The notes under the pieces: model-generated | What the model was told of the DNA's origin: nothing | The model's database searches: none | What the model saw: only the letters and a program-made list of their open reading frames with translations | Position numbers and translations under genes: made by a program | DNA from: an uncultured Collinsella sp. | Lineage (GTDB): Bacteria > Actinomycetota > Coriobacteriia > Coriobacteriales > Coriobacteriaceae | Direction: 5' to 3' | DNA: 64,000 bases | NCBI GenBank assembly: GCA_900551555.1 | Contig: URWC01000001.1 | Span: 4,795-68,794 of the forward strand | Part shown: positions 1-8,285 of the stretch, piece after piece | How the letters are laid out: each line of letters begins with the position of its first letter | How positions within the stretch are numbered: position 1 is the first letter of the stretch

Positions 1-905
1 GAGGGAGACGCGCCCGTAAAGGCAGCGTAGCCCACAAGCGCCATCGCCAATATCGCCCGCTGAACACCACGTGAGCAGCGAGTTTTTTGCAATACACCCT
101 CGATTACAAATCCCACGATAGCCAAATGGCTGCCGGAGACGGCTATAAGATGCGCCGTTCCCGTCACCGAAAACCAGTCGCCCGCCGGCTGGGCGCGTAG
201 CTCGGCCGAACGACCGCAGACGACACCGGCTATGAGCGCACGCGCCGGGTCGGTCGCAGGCGCGATGGACGCTAGCAGCCCATTTCGCAGCCGAAGCAGC
301 GGCCCCGGAGAGCCCTCATCGACCGGCACAATCCGAACGGCTTGAACCTTGCGCACCTCGCCTCGGAGCACGCGCGATCGTCCATATGCATCGTTCTCAA
401 AACGTGAAACGCGACCGATAACACGCACGTGCGCCCCGGCCTTGAGCTCGCGGTCACACGACAGGCGAACCGTTGCCAAGTTCTTACCGTCCGCGCGCGC
501 CTCGCAGGTATAGGAATACACGTCGTCGTTTATGGATGAATCACCCTGCACGACAAACTCGAGGCTGCTTGCCGCTCGACCGTCGAGCGCCTTCGAGGCG
601 CCTAGCGTGCCCGCAGCCCACCACGCCGAGACGACCGCTCCCGCCACGAGACCGACGGACGCGGCATACAGCCACCGCTTCCAAGGGGCAAGCCGCGCAC
701 AAGATTGAGCCAGCACAACGAATACCGCCGCCGCAACGGGAATGGCCCATAGCAGCCCGACCGCCGGCGCCTGCTCCCTCAGCAGCGCATCAGCGGCCAC
801 GTTGAGCACCAAGGCGCAGCTCATGCACATGCCGGCACACAGGGCCATCGTCCACGGCATCAGGGGCCGCGGAGGCATCACATGTTCGCGCTCGGTCGCA
901 CTCAT
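1..905 (-). CDS. comEC: ComEC/Rec2 DNA uptake channel, N-terminal part (gene runs off the window)
   Basis: About 301 codons are visible; the gene continues beyond position 1, so its C-terminal part is missing. The ATG at 905-903 overlaps the comEA stop in an ATGA arrangement, which fixes the start. Two hydrophobic segments lie near the N-terminus (about residues 16-34 and 45-60), followed by a soluble OB-fold-like stretch. Then comes SVTGTAHLIAVSGSHLAIV, the hallmark of the ComEC competence domain (the His in the SG-H motif is typical). ComEC is the inner-membrane channel that passes single-stranded DNA into the cytoplasm during transformation. Translational coupling to comEA supports the call. 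Whether the C-terminal metallo-beta-lactamase-like nuclease domain exists cannot be judged here. Confidence 0.93.
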   Translation of the reverse strand, partial: MSATEREHVMPPRPLMPWTMALCAGMCMSCALVLNVAADALLREQAPAVGLLWAIPVAAAVFVVLAQSCARLAPWKRWLYAASVGLVAGAVVSAWWAAGTLGASKALDGRAASSLEFVVQGDSSINDDVYSYTCEARADGKNLATVRLSCDRELKAGAHVRVIGRVSRFENDAYGRSRVLRGEVRKVQAVRIVPVDEGSPGPLLRLRNGLLASIAPATDPARALIAGVVCGRSAELRAQPAGDWFSVTGTAHLIAVSGSHLAIVGFVIEGVLQKTRCSRGVQRAILAMALVGYAAFTGASP

Positions 906-1615
906 ACGCAGATGCAATCTTTGATTTTGGCAAGCTTCTTCTCGCCGATTCCCGACACACGCATCAGATCGTCAACCGAGGCAAAAGCACCGTTCTTTGT
1001 ACGCTCATCGATAATCGACTGTGCCATGGAGGGACCGATGCCCGAGAGCGTCTGCAGCTCTGCCGCGCTTGCCGTATTGATGTTGACTAGGCCCGTTGCG
1101 CCACTCACGCCCAATGATGCGGAAGCCCCACCATCAACACCGGCTTCCGCAATGGACGCCTGCTGCTCCCCCACCGTTGGAACGTGAATCTTCTGCCCAT
1201 CGACGACCTTGGATGCCCGATTGAGCCCCGTAACGTCTGCCTCGGGCGCCAGCCCGCCGGCGGCATCTATCGCCTGAGCCACCCGCGCGCCGTCCTTGAC
1301 GCGATATACACCGGGCGACACAACGGCACCATCAACATCGACATAAACCTCTGCCGCGGCAGACGCCTTAGACGAAGAGCCTTCGGATGTCTTTCCGCTC
1401 GAGGCATCGCCGGATCCCGGCTCCACTAACGAGCCCGAACCATCAGTGCGCTCAAACGACACGCCGCCAGTACCGCCGCCAAGGTTCGCCATCGCCAAGC
1501 CGCTCGCCATCGCAATGACGACCAGTATCGCCATCACCACTGCCTTGTGACCGAGCAGCTTGTCCGCCCAGCGGTCCATCTTTTTGACCCGTTCGTGTTG
1601 TTCGCGCTGCGCCAT
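902..1615 (-). CDS. comEA: ComEA family helix-hairpin-helix DNA receptor
   Basis: This 237-residue protein has one membrane anchor at about residues 24-44. A Gly/Ser-rich linker follows, then an SLBB domain (about 90-147, starting YVDVDGAVVSPGVY), a second linker, and a C-terminal tandem helix-hairpin-helix domain (about 176-237) with the paired SGIGP and SGIGE turns. This is the Gram-positive ComEA layout: it binds double-stranded DNA at the outer face and hands it to ComEC, encoded directly downstream with a 4-base overlap. The start at 1615 is chosen because GGGAGG lies 6 bases upstream; longer in-frame starts lack such a site. Confidence 0.95.
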   Translation of the reverse strand: MAQREQHERVKKMDRWADKLLGHKAVVMAILVVIAMASGLAMANLGGGTGGVSFERTDGSGSLVEPGSGDASSGKTSEGSSSKASAAAEVYVDVDGAVVSPGVYRVKDGARVAQAIDAAGGLAPEADVTGLNRASKVVDGQKIHVPTVGEQQASIAEAGVDGGASASLGVSGATGLVNINTASAAELQTLSGIGPSMAQSIIDERTKNGAFASVDDLMRVSGIGEKKLAKIKDCICV

Positions 1616-1785
1616 AGCAAAACCTCCCAACACCATCGTGTCAGGAAAAAAGCCCTGCAACAGCCACGCTCCAAAACCGGTTTTAGCGGTCAAACCAAAT
1701 ACCGACCAAAACCTTGCACAAATCTGTCCATTTATTCAGGCACACGTCAGCAAATGAACACTTAGCCGCAAAAAGCCCAGATAGC

Positions 1786-1818
1786 AAAAGACCGACGATG
1801 CAGGCGCATCGTCGGTCT
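1786..1818 (-). terminator. Intrinsic terminator after thiI
   Basis: A perfect 13-bp stem (1789-1801 with 1806-1818) and a 4-base loop, followed on the minus strand by TTTTG. It lies 11 bases past the thiI stop and separates the mihF-gmk-rpoZ-thiI operon from comEA-comEC. Confidence 0.85.
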
Positions 1819-1828
1819 ATGCACAAAT

Positions 1829-3073
1829 TTACTCGTGATCTTGGTAAATCTCACGCGGAGCAAGCTCCGAATGTTTGCGTTTTAAGGTCTTGGGGGCCTT
1901 ATACGTGTTGCTTTCGAAGTCGATGTACTCAGTCTGCTTGAGTAGGCGCTCGATCATCTCCTCGTGATCGAACAACTCCCAGGCCTCATGCACGGCATCG
2001 AGTTTAGCGTGCGTCTCGGGACGACGCGGCATAAACAGCGTGCAGCAGTCGGGAGCGGCCTCAGTCGAGATATCGAACGTACCAATCTCCTCGGCGCGCG
2101 CGATGATCTCCTGCTTGTCCGAACCGATGAGAGGACGGAACACGGGAATCTTCACGGCCTCGTTAACGGCCATGATATTCTCAAGCGTTTGGGAGGCAAC
2201 CTGTCCAAGCGATTCGCCCGTCACGATGGCCTTGGCGCCCTCGATGTGTGCAATGCGCTCGGCAACCGAATACATAATGCGGCGATACATGATCACGCGC
2301 AGGTTGCTGGGACAGGTGACCGAAATCTCACGCTGGCAGTCGCCAAACGGCACCACGTACAGGCGGCCGATCTGGACACCCGGCTCAAGCGCACGGATGA
2401 TGTCCTGTACCAAATACTCGCTCGTATCGGGCGTCTGCGGACGACCGGAGAAATGTACCGGCACGCACACCGCGCCGCGACGCGCGAGCATCCAGGTTGC
2501 CACCGGAGAATCAATACCCGACGACAGCAGCGTCACGACCTTGCCGGCAGAACCCACCGGCAGACCGCCCACGCCGCGCTCGGAGCGCGCGTACACATAA
2601 ACGCTACCCTGGACCACCAGTACGTGCACCATCGCATCGGGGTCGTGCATTTGAACCTTTTTATCGGGGAAGGCCTCGCACAGCACCTCGCCCACCTGAC
2701 GATTGATGTCAATCGAGGTGAGCTCATAATCGGTATTGGAGCGCTTGGCGTGCACCTTAAACGAATCGAAGGAACCAAACTCGCGCAGCGCCTTCACGGC
2801 GGCGGCACAGTACTCCTGAGGGTCGCGATTGGTGTGATACGCCAAAGACACACGAGCAACGCCGGGAACGGTGCGAATGACACGCGCCGCCTCGTCGGCC
2901 TGATGCTCGTTAAAGGTCACGAGGATATAACCGGAAATTCGAGACACGGCATTCACGGAAAAGGCGGCCAAGGCCGCCTTGATGTTATCCATGAGGATAT
3001 GCTCAAAATGTGCGCGGTTCTTACCCTTCAGTCCAACCTCGTGATAGTGGACCAGGCAGACGCGAGCCGCCAT
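1829..3073 (-). CDS. thiI: tRNA 4-thiouridine synthase ThiI (short form)
   Basis: A 414-residue ATP-dependent sulfurtransferase that makes 4-thiouridine at position 8 of tRNA. An N-terminal ferredoxin-like/THUMP region (about 1-165) binds tRNA. The PP-loop SSGIDSP lies at about 184-190, and a second conserved motif is EAAPDCCTLFMPR near residue 345. The C-terminal rhodanese domain of the enterobacterial protein is absent, as in Bacillus-type ThiI, so sulfur must come from a partner cysteine desulfurase by another route. The ATG abuts the rpoZ stop (TAA then ATG), giving a coupled operon. Confidence 0.95.
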   Translation of the reverse strand: MAARVCLVHYHEVGLKGKNRAHFEHILMDNIKAALAAFSVNAVSRISGYILVTFNEHQADEAARVIRTVPGVARVSLAYHTNRDPQEYCAAAVKALREFGSFDSFKVHAKRSNTDYELTSIDINRQVGEVLCEAFPDKKVQMHDPDAMVHVLVVQGSVYVYARSERGVGGLPVGSAGKVVTLLSSGIDSPVATWMLARRGAVCVPVHFSGRPQTPDTSEYLVQDIIRALEPGVQIGRLYVVPFGDCQREISVTCPSNLRVIMYRRIMYSVAERIAHIEGAKAIVTGESLGQVASQTLENIMAVNEAVKIPVFRPLIGSDKQEIIARAEEIGTFDISTEAAPDCCTLFMPRRPETHAKLDAVHEAWELFDHEEMIERLLKQTEYIDFESNTYKAPKTLKRKHSELAPREIYQDHE

Positions 3074-3355
3074 TTAGGCTTCAGCAACCTTGTGGCCGAG
3101 CGCCTTCTCGTAACGGGCCTCGTCGTAAGAGATGTCGCCGTCGACAATCTCGTCCATAGCCATCGAGATGGTGTCGGCACCGGAAAGCCCGATGGTGATG
3201 TCATCGACATCCTGGACGGCAAGCACGCGGTTGTGCTGGCCACGCAGCATGCTATTGATATCGCAGGCGCGCTTGGAGGCAAGCGAAGCGAGCAGGAAGC
3301 GGTTGTGATCGGTCTTCTCCAGAAGATCGTCAATGCAAGGCTTTACAACGGACAC
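3074..3355 (-). CDS. rpoZ: RNA polymerase omega subunit
   Basis: This 93-residue protein has the omega fold sequence: an N-terminal PCIDDLLEKTDHNRFLLASLASKRA helix region split by the usual R-x-A segment, then a C-terminal tail. Omega helps fold and assemble the beta-prime subunit of RNA polymerase. It sits just downstream of gmk, a neighbour shared by many bacteria, and its stop touches the thiI start. Length is normal for the family. Confidence 0.95.
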   Translation of the reverse strand: MSVVKPCIDDLLEKTDHNRFLLASLASKRACDINSMLRGQHNRVLAVQDVDDITIGLSGADTISMAMDEIVDGDISYDEARYEKALGHKVAEA

Positions 3356-3360
3356 GGACC

Positions 3361-3930
3361 TCAGATCCTTTCATGCATATCGAGAACGCGAACGAGCTCA
3401 TCGGTCGCGCGGTCGAGATCGTCATTAACCACGACGTCGTCGTAGCGGTCGGCAAGGGCAAGCTCATCGGCGGCGTTTGCCATACGCAGCTCAATCGTCT
3501 CGGGCGTCTCGGTACCGCGACCGACTAGACGCTCGCGGAGCACCTCAAGCGAAGGCGGCTTGATAAAGATCAGCACGGCCTCGGGGAAACGCTCCTTCAC
3601 CTGCAGGGCGCCCTGGACATCAATCTCCAAAATCAGAGATGCGCCAGAGGCGAGCTTGGATGTGACCTCGCTCACCAACGTGCCGTAGCAGTTACCGTGG
3701 ACCTCGGCCCACTCAACAAACTCACCGTTTGCCACGCGGCGGTCGAACTCCTCGCGCGTCAGAAAAAAGTAGTTGACGCCGTCGACCTCACCTTTGCGTG
3801 GTGCTCGCGTGGTAGCCGAAACCGTCAGGCCCAGGTTCGAGCGGCGCTCGCGCACACGAGTGACGAGCGTACCCTTCCCTGCGCCTGACGGTCCAGAAAT
3901 CACAAAGAGCTTGGAATCCTGAGCGCTCAC
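3361..3930 (-). CDS. gmk: Guanylate kinase
   Basis: A 189-residue enzyme that phosphorylates GMP to GDP with ATP. The P-loop GPSGAGKG is at about residues 13-20; the GMP-binding region with SATTRAPRKGEVDGVNY follows; the lid segment with RLVGRGTET is near 135-145. The gene begins exactly where mihF ends and leads into rpoZ, a common actinobacterial order (mihF-gmk-rpoZ). Confidence 0.96.
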   Translation of the reverse strand: MSAQDSKLFVISGPSGAGKGTLVTRVRERRSNLGLTVSATTRAPRKGEVDGVNYFFLTREEFDRRVANGEFVEWAEVHGNCYGTLVSEVTSKLASGASLILEIDVQGALQVKERFPEAVLIFIKPPSLEVLRERLVGRGTETPETIELRMANAADELALADRYDDVVVNDDLDRATDELVRVLDMHERI

Positions 3931-4239
3931 TTATTTGGTCAGCTGCTCGAGGAGCTGCTCGCGCTGACGGACGCCGAGGCCCTGGACGCGACGGGTAGCG
4001 GAGATACCAAGCTCCTCCATGATCTTGGCGGCCTTGGCCTTGCCATAACCAGGAAGAGACTCGATGAGGGTGGAAACCTTCATGCGGGAAGCGATGGGGT
4101 CATCGGAGTTGAGCACGGACTCGAGGGACTTCTCGCCCTTCTTGATCTGCTCGCGAAGCTCAGCGCGGGCGTGACGTGCGGCAGCAGCCTTCTCAAGAGC
4201 CTGCTTACGCTGCTCATCGGTAAGCTGAGGGAGTGCCAT
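3931..4239 (-). CDS. mihF: Actinobacterial integration host factor MihF
   Basis: A 102-residue, Lys/Arg/Ala-rich protein of the actinobacterial MihF family, unrelated in fold to enterobacterial IHF/HU. The N-terminal helix (LTDEQRKQALEKAAAARHAR) is followed by the helix-two-turn-helix part with SLPGYGKAKAAKIMEELGI and a final VQGLGVRQREQLL. It binds DNA without strong sequence preference and compacts the nucleoid. The ATG at 4239 is preferred because GGAGG lies 6 bases upstream; a TTG four codons earlier overlaps that site. The family is a strong marker for Actinomycetota. Confidence 0.94.
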   Translation of the reverse strand: MALPQLTDEQRKQALEKAAAARHARAELREQIKKGEKSLESVLNSDDPIASRMKVSTLIESLPGYGKAKAAKIMEELGISATRRVQGLGVRQREQLLEQLTK

Positions 4240-4327
4240 TCGTACCTCCAAGTAGTTGGGTTATATCTGATTCAATAATTGGCATTTTAGCACGTAGAAC
4301 GTACAAAATGCCCAATCGCGGCTCCAT

Positions 4328-4356
4328 AGGTTAGACGATACCCGCAAAAAGTGCAA
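4328..4356 (-). promoter_or_regulatory. Predicted sigma-A promoter of mihF-gmk-rpoZ-thiI
   Basis: On the minus strand TTGCAC (4356-4351) is followed by a 17-base spacer and TAACCT (4333-4328). It lies about 90 bases upstream of the mihF start and downstream of pyrF, so it would make mihF independent of the pyr operon. Confidence 0.55.
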
Positions 4357-4375
4357 TATACTGCGCCCAAAGTTA

Positions 4376-4433
4376 AGCCCCTGACCTGCGATTCCACACA
4401 AAGGATGGGAAAGTTTACGCAGGCACAGGGGCT
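4376..4433 (-). other. Two-part stem with a 27-base loop between pyrF and mihF
   Basis: An 8-bp stem (4376-4383 with 4426-4433) continues, after a small internal loop, as a 6-bp stem (4385-4390 with 4418-4423), enclosing a 27-base loop. On the minus strand the stem is followed by TTAACTTTG, not a good U-tract. It may end pyrF transcription inefficiently or be a structured RNA. It lies just upstream of the predicted mihF promoter. Confidence 0.5.
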
Positions 4434-4478
4434 ATTTTGTGCTAATGAGACCCAAAAGTGGTGACTTAGGGGAATCTT

Positions 4479-5195
4479 TTAGGCGACGTTTTCGACCAGC
4501 TCGGCGACGATGGCGTCAAAGGCGGCAACCGGATCGTCGGCGCCGGTGATGGGACGGCCCACCACAATGTGGCTTGCGCCACGCTCGATAGCCTGGGAAG
4601 GCGTCGCCACGCGGGACTGGTCACCAAGGGCGGCACCCACCGGACGCACACCCGGAGTCACGATCAGGGCATCAGGGCCCAGCAGCTCACGCATGTCGTG
4701 AGCCTCCATCGGCGAGCACACGATGCCATCGATGCCGTTGGCCTGAGCGAGCTTTGCCAGGCGGGCGGCCTCCTCAGCCACGGGCGACTCGACACCGATC
4801 TCGCTCAAGGCATCCTGATTCATGCTCGTGAGCACGGTGATGGCGACGAGCTTGGCGCGGTCCTCGCGCGCCTCCTCGGCACCCTCGCGGCAGGCAGCGA
4901 GCATGGCGCCCGAACCCAAGCCGTGAACCGAGAGCAGGTCGGCACCGGCAAGCGAGGCCGAACGGGCGGCACCGCGAACCTGATGCGGAATATCATGGAA
5001 CTTAAGGTCAAGGAAGACCTTAAAGCCCAGGTCCTTAAAGGTCTTGACGATCTCGGGGCCCTCAGCGTAATAGAGCGTCATACCAACCTTGAGCCAGGCG
5101 GCATGGCCCGAAAGCTCGTGGGCGAGCTCGAGCGCACGCTCACGATCGCAGTCGAGGGCGACGATTACGCGGTCGCGGGCATCGGTCTCTAGCAT
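4479..5195 (-). CDS. pyrF: Orotidine-5'-phosphate decarboxylase
   Basis: A 238-residue class I enzyme that converts OMP to UMP, the last step of de novo pyrimidine synthesis. The substrate-binding start VIVALDC lies at about 10-16, the catalytic signature DLKFHDIP at 63-70, and the phosphate-binding VGRPITGADDP near 211-221. Its ATG overlaps the pyrD stop by 7 bases. It is the last gene of pyrR-B-C-K-D-F. Confidence 0.97.
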   Translation of the reverse strand: MLETDARDRVIVALDCDRERALELAHELSGHAAWLKVGMTLYYAEGPEIVKTFKDLGFKVFLDLKFHDIPHQVRGAARSASLAGADLLSVHGLGSGAMLAACREGAEEAREDRAKLVAITVLTSMNQDALSEIGVESPVAEEAARLAKLAQANGIDGIVCSPMEAHDMRELLGPDALIVTPGVRPVGAALGDQSRVATPSQAIERGASHIVVGRPITGADDPVAAFDAIVAELVENVA

Positions 5196-6097
5196 TCGAA
5201 AGCACCTACCAGCTCGTTGATGTCCTTTACGCCCTGGGACTCGGCCCAGGCCTCGAGCTCATGCGCGATCTTGAGCGAAGCGCACGGATCGACGAAGTTG
5301 GCCATGCCGACCGACACGCAGGTGGCGCCGGCCAGGATAAACTCAGCCGCATCCTCGCCGGTCATGACACCGCCGACACCGTTGATGGGGATATCGACGG
5401 CCTGGGCAACCTCCCAGACCATGCGCACGGCGATGTGGTGGCACAGCGGGCCCGAAAGGCCGCCCTTGGGCTTGGCCACGCGGGACTTGCGGGTATGGAC
5501 GTCGATGGCCATGCCCTGGATGGAGTTGATGACTGAAAGGCCGTCGGCGCCGGCAGCCTCGAGGGCCTTGGCGATCTCGGCGACGTTGACCGGAGCCATC
5601 TTCACGAACAGCGGCTTATCGGTCACCTTGCGGCAGGCAGCCATAACGGAAGAGGCGCCCTCGGGCGTGGAGCCCATGGCGGCACCGCCGGCGGCGATAT
5701 TAGGGCAGCTCACGTTGATCTCGTAGCCGGCAGCCCAGGGGCACAGCTCGACATACATCTCGAGTGCGCGGACAAACTCGTCAACGGAGTGGCCGGCAAC
5801 CTGACAGATGACCTGGCAGCCGTCCTTGGAGAGCTGCTCGAGCCACGGACCGGACTCGCGGGCAAAGGCGGCCACGCCGGGGTTCTGAAGGCCCACGGAG
5901 TTGATCATACCGCCGGGAATCTCGGCCATGCGGGGCGCGGGATTGCCGGGCCAGGGCTCGGCAGCGCAACCCTTGGTGGTGATGGCACCCAGCTGGGAGA
6001 CATCAAAGAAGTTCTGGAACTGCCAGCCGTAGCCAAAGGTACCGGCTGCGGTGTTGATGGGGTTTTGCATCTTGACGCCGCCGAAATCGACGGCCAT
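5189..6097 (-). CDS. pyrD: Dihydroorotate dehydrogenase, class 1B catalytic subunit
   Basis: A 302-residue FMN-binding TIM-barrel enzyme that oxidises dihydroorotate to orotate. MAVDFGGVKMQNPINTAAG begins the barrel; NVSCPN carries the catalytic cysteine expected of class 1, and the FMN phosphate loop (NGVGGVMTGEDA) follows. With PyrK upstream it forms the NAD-dependent 1B heterotetramer. The ATG at 6097 is chosen; a GTG two codons earlier (6103) is equally possible since neither has a strong ribosome-binding site. Coupled to pyrK and pyrF by tight spacing or overlap. Confidence 0.95.
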   Translation of the reverse strand: MAVDFGGVKMQNPINTAAGTFGYGWQFQNFFDVSQLGAITTKGCAAEPWPGNPAPRMAEIPGGMINSVGLQNPGVAAFARESGPWLEQLSKDGCQVICQVAGHSVDEFVRALEMYVELCPWAAGYEINVSCPNIAAGGAAMGSTPEGASSVMAACRKVTDKPLFVKMAPVNVAEIAKALEAAGADGLSVINSIQGMAIDVHTRKSRVAKPKGGLSGPLCHHIAVRMVWEVAQAVDIPINGVGGVMTGEDAAEFILAGATCVSVGMANFVDPCASLKIAHELEAWAESQGVKDINELVGAFEC

Positions 6098-6111
6098 GTT
6101 CACGGTACCCA

Positions 6112-6903
6112 CTAGAAGACCACCACCTTGGAAGCATCGAACACGGGGCCGCACATGCAGGCGCCCTTCATACCGTCGACCGTCTCGACATTGCAGGTGT
6201 TGCAGGCGCCAAAGCCGCAGCTCATCATGCGCTCGAGCGACACCTCGCAGTACGCGCCGGCCTCGGCGGCAGCGGCGGCGACCTTCTTCATCATGACGGC
6301 GGGGCCGCAGCTGGCCACATAGTCGTAGCCGCCCTCGCCGAGCAGCTCGGCTGCCGGGTCGGTGCAAAAACCGTGCGTGCCGAGCGTGCCATCATCGGTG
6401 CACACGTTAACCGTATCGCACAGCGCGCGGAACTCATCGACGCCCACGGCCTTGGACGCGGTGCCAAAGCCCAGGCACACGTCGACGGCTACACCCTGCT
6501 CGGCAAGCTTGTCGGCAAGGCACAGCACGGGCGGAACACCGATGCCACCGGCGACGAGCAGGGCCTTCCTGGTGCCCTCGGGTACCATCCAGCCACGGCC
6601 ACCGGGGCCCAGCAGGTTAGAGGTGGAGCCAGGGCCCATCTGGGACAAACGACGGGTATCGTCGCCCACGACGGCGTACCACAGCTCGACGGTGCCAGCC
6701 TCGGCGTCGGCGCGGTAGTAGCTCAGGGGCACGCGAAGCAGCGAGGACGCATCGCCGGGTACGGCGATGTTCACAAACTGACCGGGCTTGAGCGCACTTG
6801 CAAGCTTGGGGGCCGAGATGACGAGCGAGAAGATGCCGTCGGCAATCTCCCGGTTCGAGACGACCTCGAAGTCGAGCATGCGTGCAGTGGAAGGTGTGGG
6901 CAT
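6112..6903 (-). CDS. pyrK: Dihydroorotate dehydrogenase electron transfer subunit
   Basis: A 263-residue iron-sulfur flavoprotein. The N-terminal ferredoxin-reductase barrel binds FAD (RVPLSYYRAD), the middle binds NAD (LLVAGGIGVPPVL), and the C-terminus carries a [2Fe-2S] motif CGFGACNTC plus a distal cysteine (GACMCGP). It passes electrons from PyrD to NAD. The start at 6903 has GGAG about 9 bases upstream; an earlier in-frame ATG lacks one. Its presence implies pyrimidine synthesis linked to NAD rather than quinones, fitting an anaerobe. Confidence 0.95.
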   Translation of the reverse strand: MPTPSTARMLDFEVVSNREIADGIFSLVISAPKLASALKPGQFVNIAVPGDASSLLRVPLSYYRADAEAGTVELWYAVVGDDTRRLSQMGPGSTSNLLGPGGRGWMVPEGTRKALLVAGGIGVPPVLCLADKLAEQGVAVDVCLGFGTASKAVGVDEFRALCDTVNVCTDDGTLGTHGFCTDPAAELLGEGGYDYVASCGPAVMMKKVAAAAAEAGAYCEVSLERMMSCGFGACNTCNVETVDGMKGACMCGPVFDASKVVVF

Positions 6904-6995
6904 AGACGCTCCAATCCCCCATGCGGTTGCATGGTCCAAACGAACAGAAAGCGCGGCACCGCAAGGGCGCCGCGCACAAAAGCGATAAGGCTATG

Positions 6996-8285
6996 CTAGC
7001 AGATGCAGCCGTCGGCAAGCGTCTGCTTACCGCCGACAAACACATCGGTGGCACGACCGGTGAGCGTGCGGCCGGCAAAACCGGAGTTCTCGGCGCGCGA
7101 CTCGTAACCGTCCTCGCCAACCGTCCAGGTGGCGGAGGGGTCGAACACGGTCAGGTCGGCAACGGATCCCGCCTTGACCTGAACCTGGTCGAGGCCCAGG
7201 ATCTCACGCGGCTTGATGGCCATGAGCTCGACCATACGGCCCATGCTCATCTTGCCCGTGTTGACCAGCTCGGTGAGCACGAGCGACAGCGAGGTCTCGA
7301 GACCGATCATGCCAAAGGGCGCAAGCTCGAACTCGCGGGCCTTCTCCCACGGGGTGTGGGGAGCGTGATCGGTGACGATAACGTCGACGGTGCCGTCGAT
7401 GACGCCCTGACGGATGGCCTCGGCGTCCTCGTCGGTGCGCAGCGGCGGATTGACCTTGAGCGAGGTGTTGTAGGTCTCGTCCAGGTCGTTCTCGGTCAGG
7501 AACATGTGATGCGGGGTGGCCTCGCAGGTAACCTGAACGCCAGCGGCCTTACCGGCACGCACGATCTCCAGGCCATGGGCGGTGGAGATGTGCTGGATGT
7601 GCAGCTTGGCACCGGTCAGCTTGGCGATCTCGATGTCGCGGGCGATCTGGAGCTCCTCGCCGGCAGCCGGCCAGCCCTCGAGAGCCAGACGGGTCGAGAC
7701 CTTGCCCTCGTTGATCTGGCCATGGCCGACCAGGTCCTCGTCCTGGCAGTGGCTCATAAAGACCTTGCCGAACATCTTGCCGTAGTCCATGCAGCGACGG
7801 AGCATACCCGCGCCCTGCACGCCGCGACCGTCGTCGGTGAAGGCGACGGCGCCGTGGGCGACCATATCGCCCATCTCGGACATGGCCTCGCCCTTAAGAC
7901 CGCGGGTCATGGCGCCCGACGGATAGACGCGGCAGTGACCGACCTCGGCAGCACGGGACTTGACGAACTCCACGACGGTGCCGTTATCGGTGACGGGATC
8001 GGTGTTGGGCATGGAGCACACGCCGGTAAAGCCGCCCTTGGCAGCCGCGCGGGTGCCGCTCTCGATGTCCTCTTTGACCTCGTAGCCGGGCTCGCGAAGG
8101 TGAACGTGCATATCCACCAGGCCGGGGACGAGGTACTTGCCGGAAAGGTCGCGGACCTCGGCTCCCTCGACGGCGAGATTCTCGCCGACCTCGGCGATCT
8201 TGTCGCCGTCAATCAGGACGTCAACGACACCGTCAAGCTCGACGGACGGGTCGACGACGTGGGCATTCTTAAGAAGCAAGGCCAT
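6996..8285 (-). CDS. pyrC: Dihydroorotase
   Basis: A 429-residue amidohydrolase (class I) that cyclises carbamoyl aspartate to dihydroorotate. The metal-binding DMHVHLREPG is near residue 58; further ligands lie in HISTAHG and in VTDHAPHTPWEK. The ATG at 8285 lies inside the end of pyrB (17-base overlap) and has GGAGG 8 bases upstream, so translation is probably coupled. The typical N-terminus MALLLKNAHVVDPS confirms the start. Confidence 0.97.
   Translation of the reverse strand: MALLLKNAHVVDPSVELDGVVDVLIDGDKIAEVGENLAVEGAEVRDLSGKYLVPGLVDMHVHLREPGYEVKEDIESGTRAAAKGGFTGVCSMPNTDPVTDNGTVVEFVKSRAAEVGHCRVYPSGAMTRGLKGEAMSEMGDMVAHGAVAFTDDGRGVQGAGMLRRCMDYGKMFGKVFMSHCQDEDLVGHGQINEGKVSTRLALEGWPAAGEELQIARDIEIAKLTGAKLHIQHISTAHGLEIVRAGKAAGVQVTCEATPHHMFLTENDLDETYNTSLKVNPPLRTDEDAEAIRQGVIDGTVDVIVTDHAPHTPWEKAREFELAPFGMIGLETSLSLVLTELVNTGKMSMGRMVELMAIKPREILGLDQVQVKAGSVADLTVFDPSATWTVGEDGYESRAENSGFAGRTLTGRATDVFVGGKQTLADGCIC

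Noticed and set aside
1616..1828. TPP riboswitch near thiI
   Set aside because: This stretch is downstream of thiI; ThiI here is a tRNA thiolation enzyme inside a housekeeping operon, and no THI-box sequence is seen.
1829..3445. Plus-strand open frame of about 490 codons opposite thiI and rpoZ
   Set aside because: It spans two good minus-strand genes and has no ribosome-binding site or family match.
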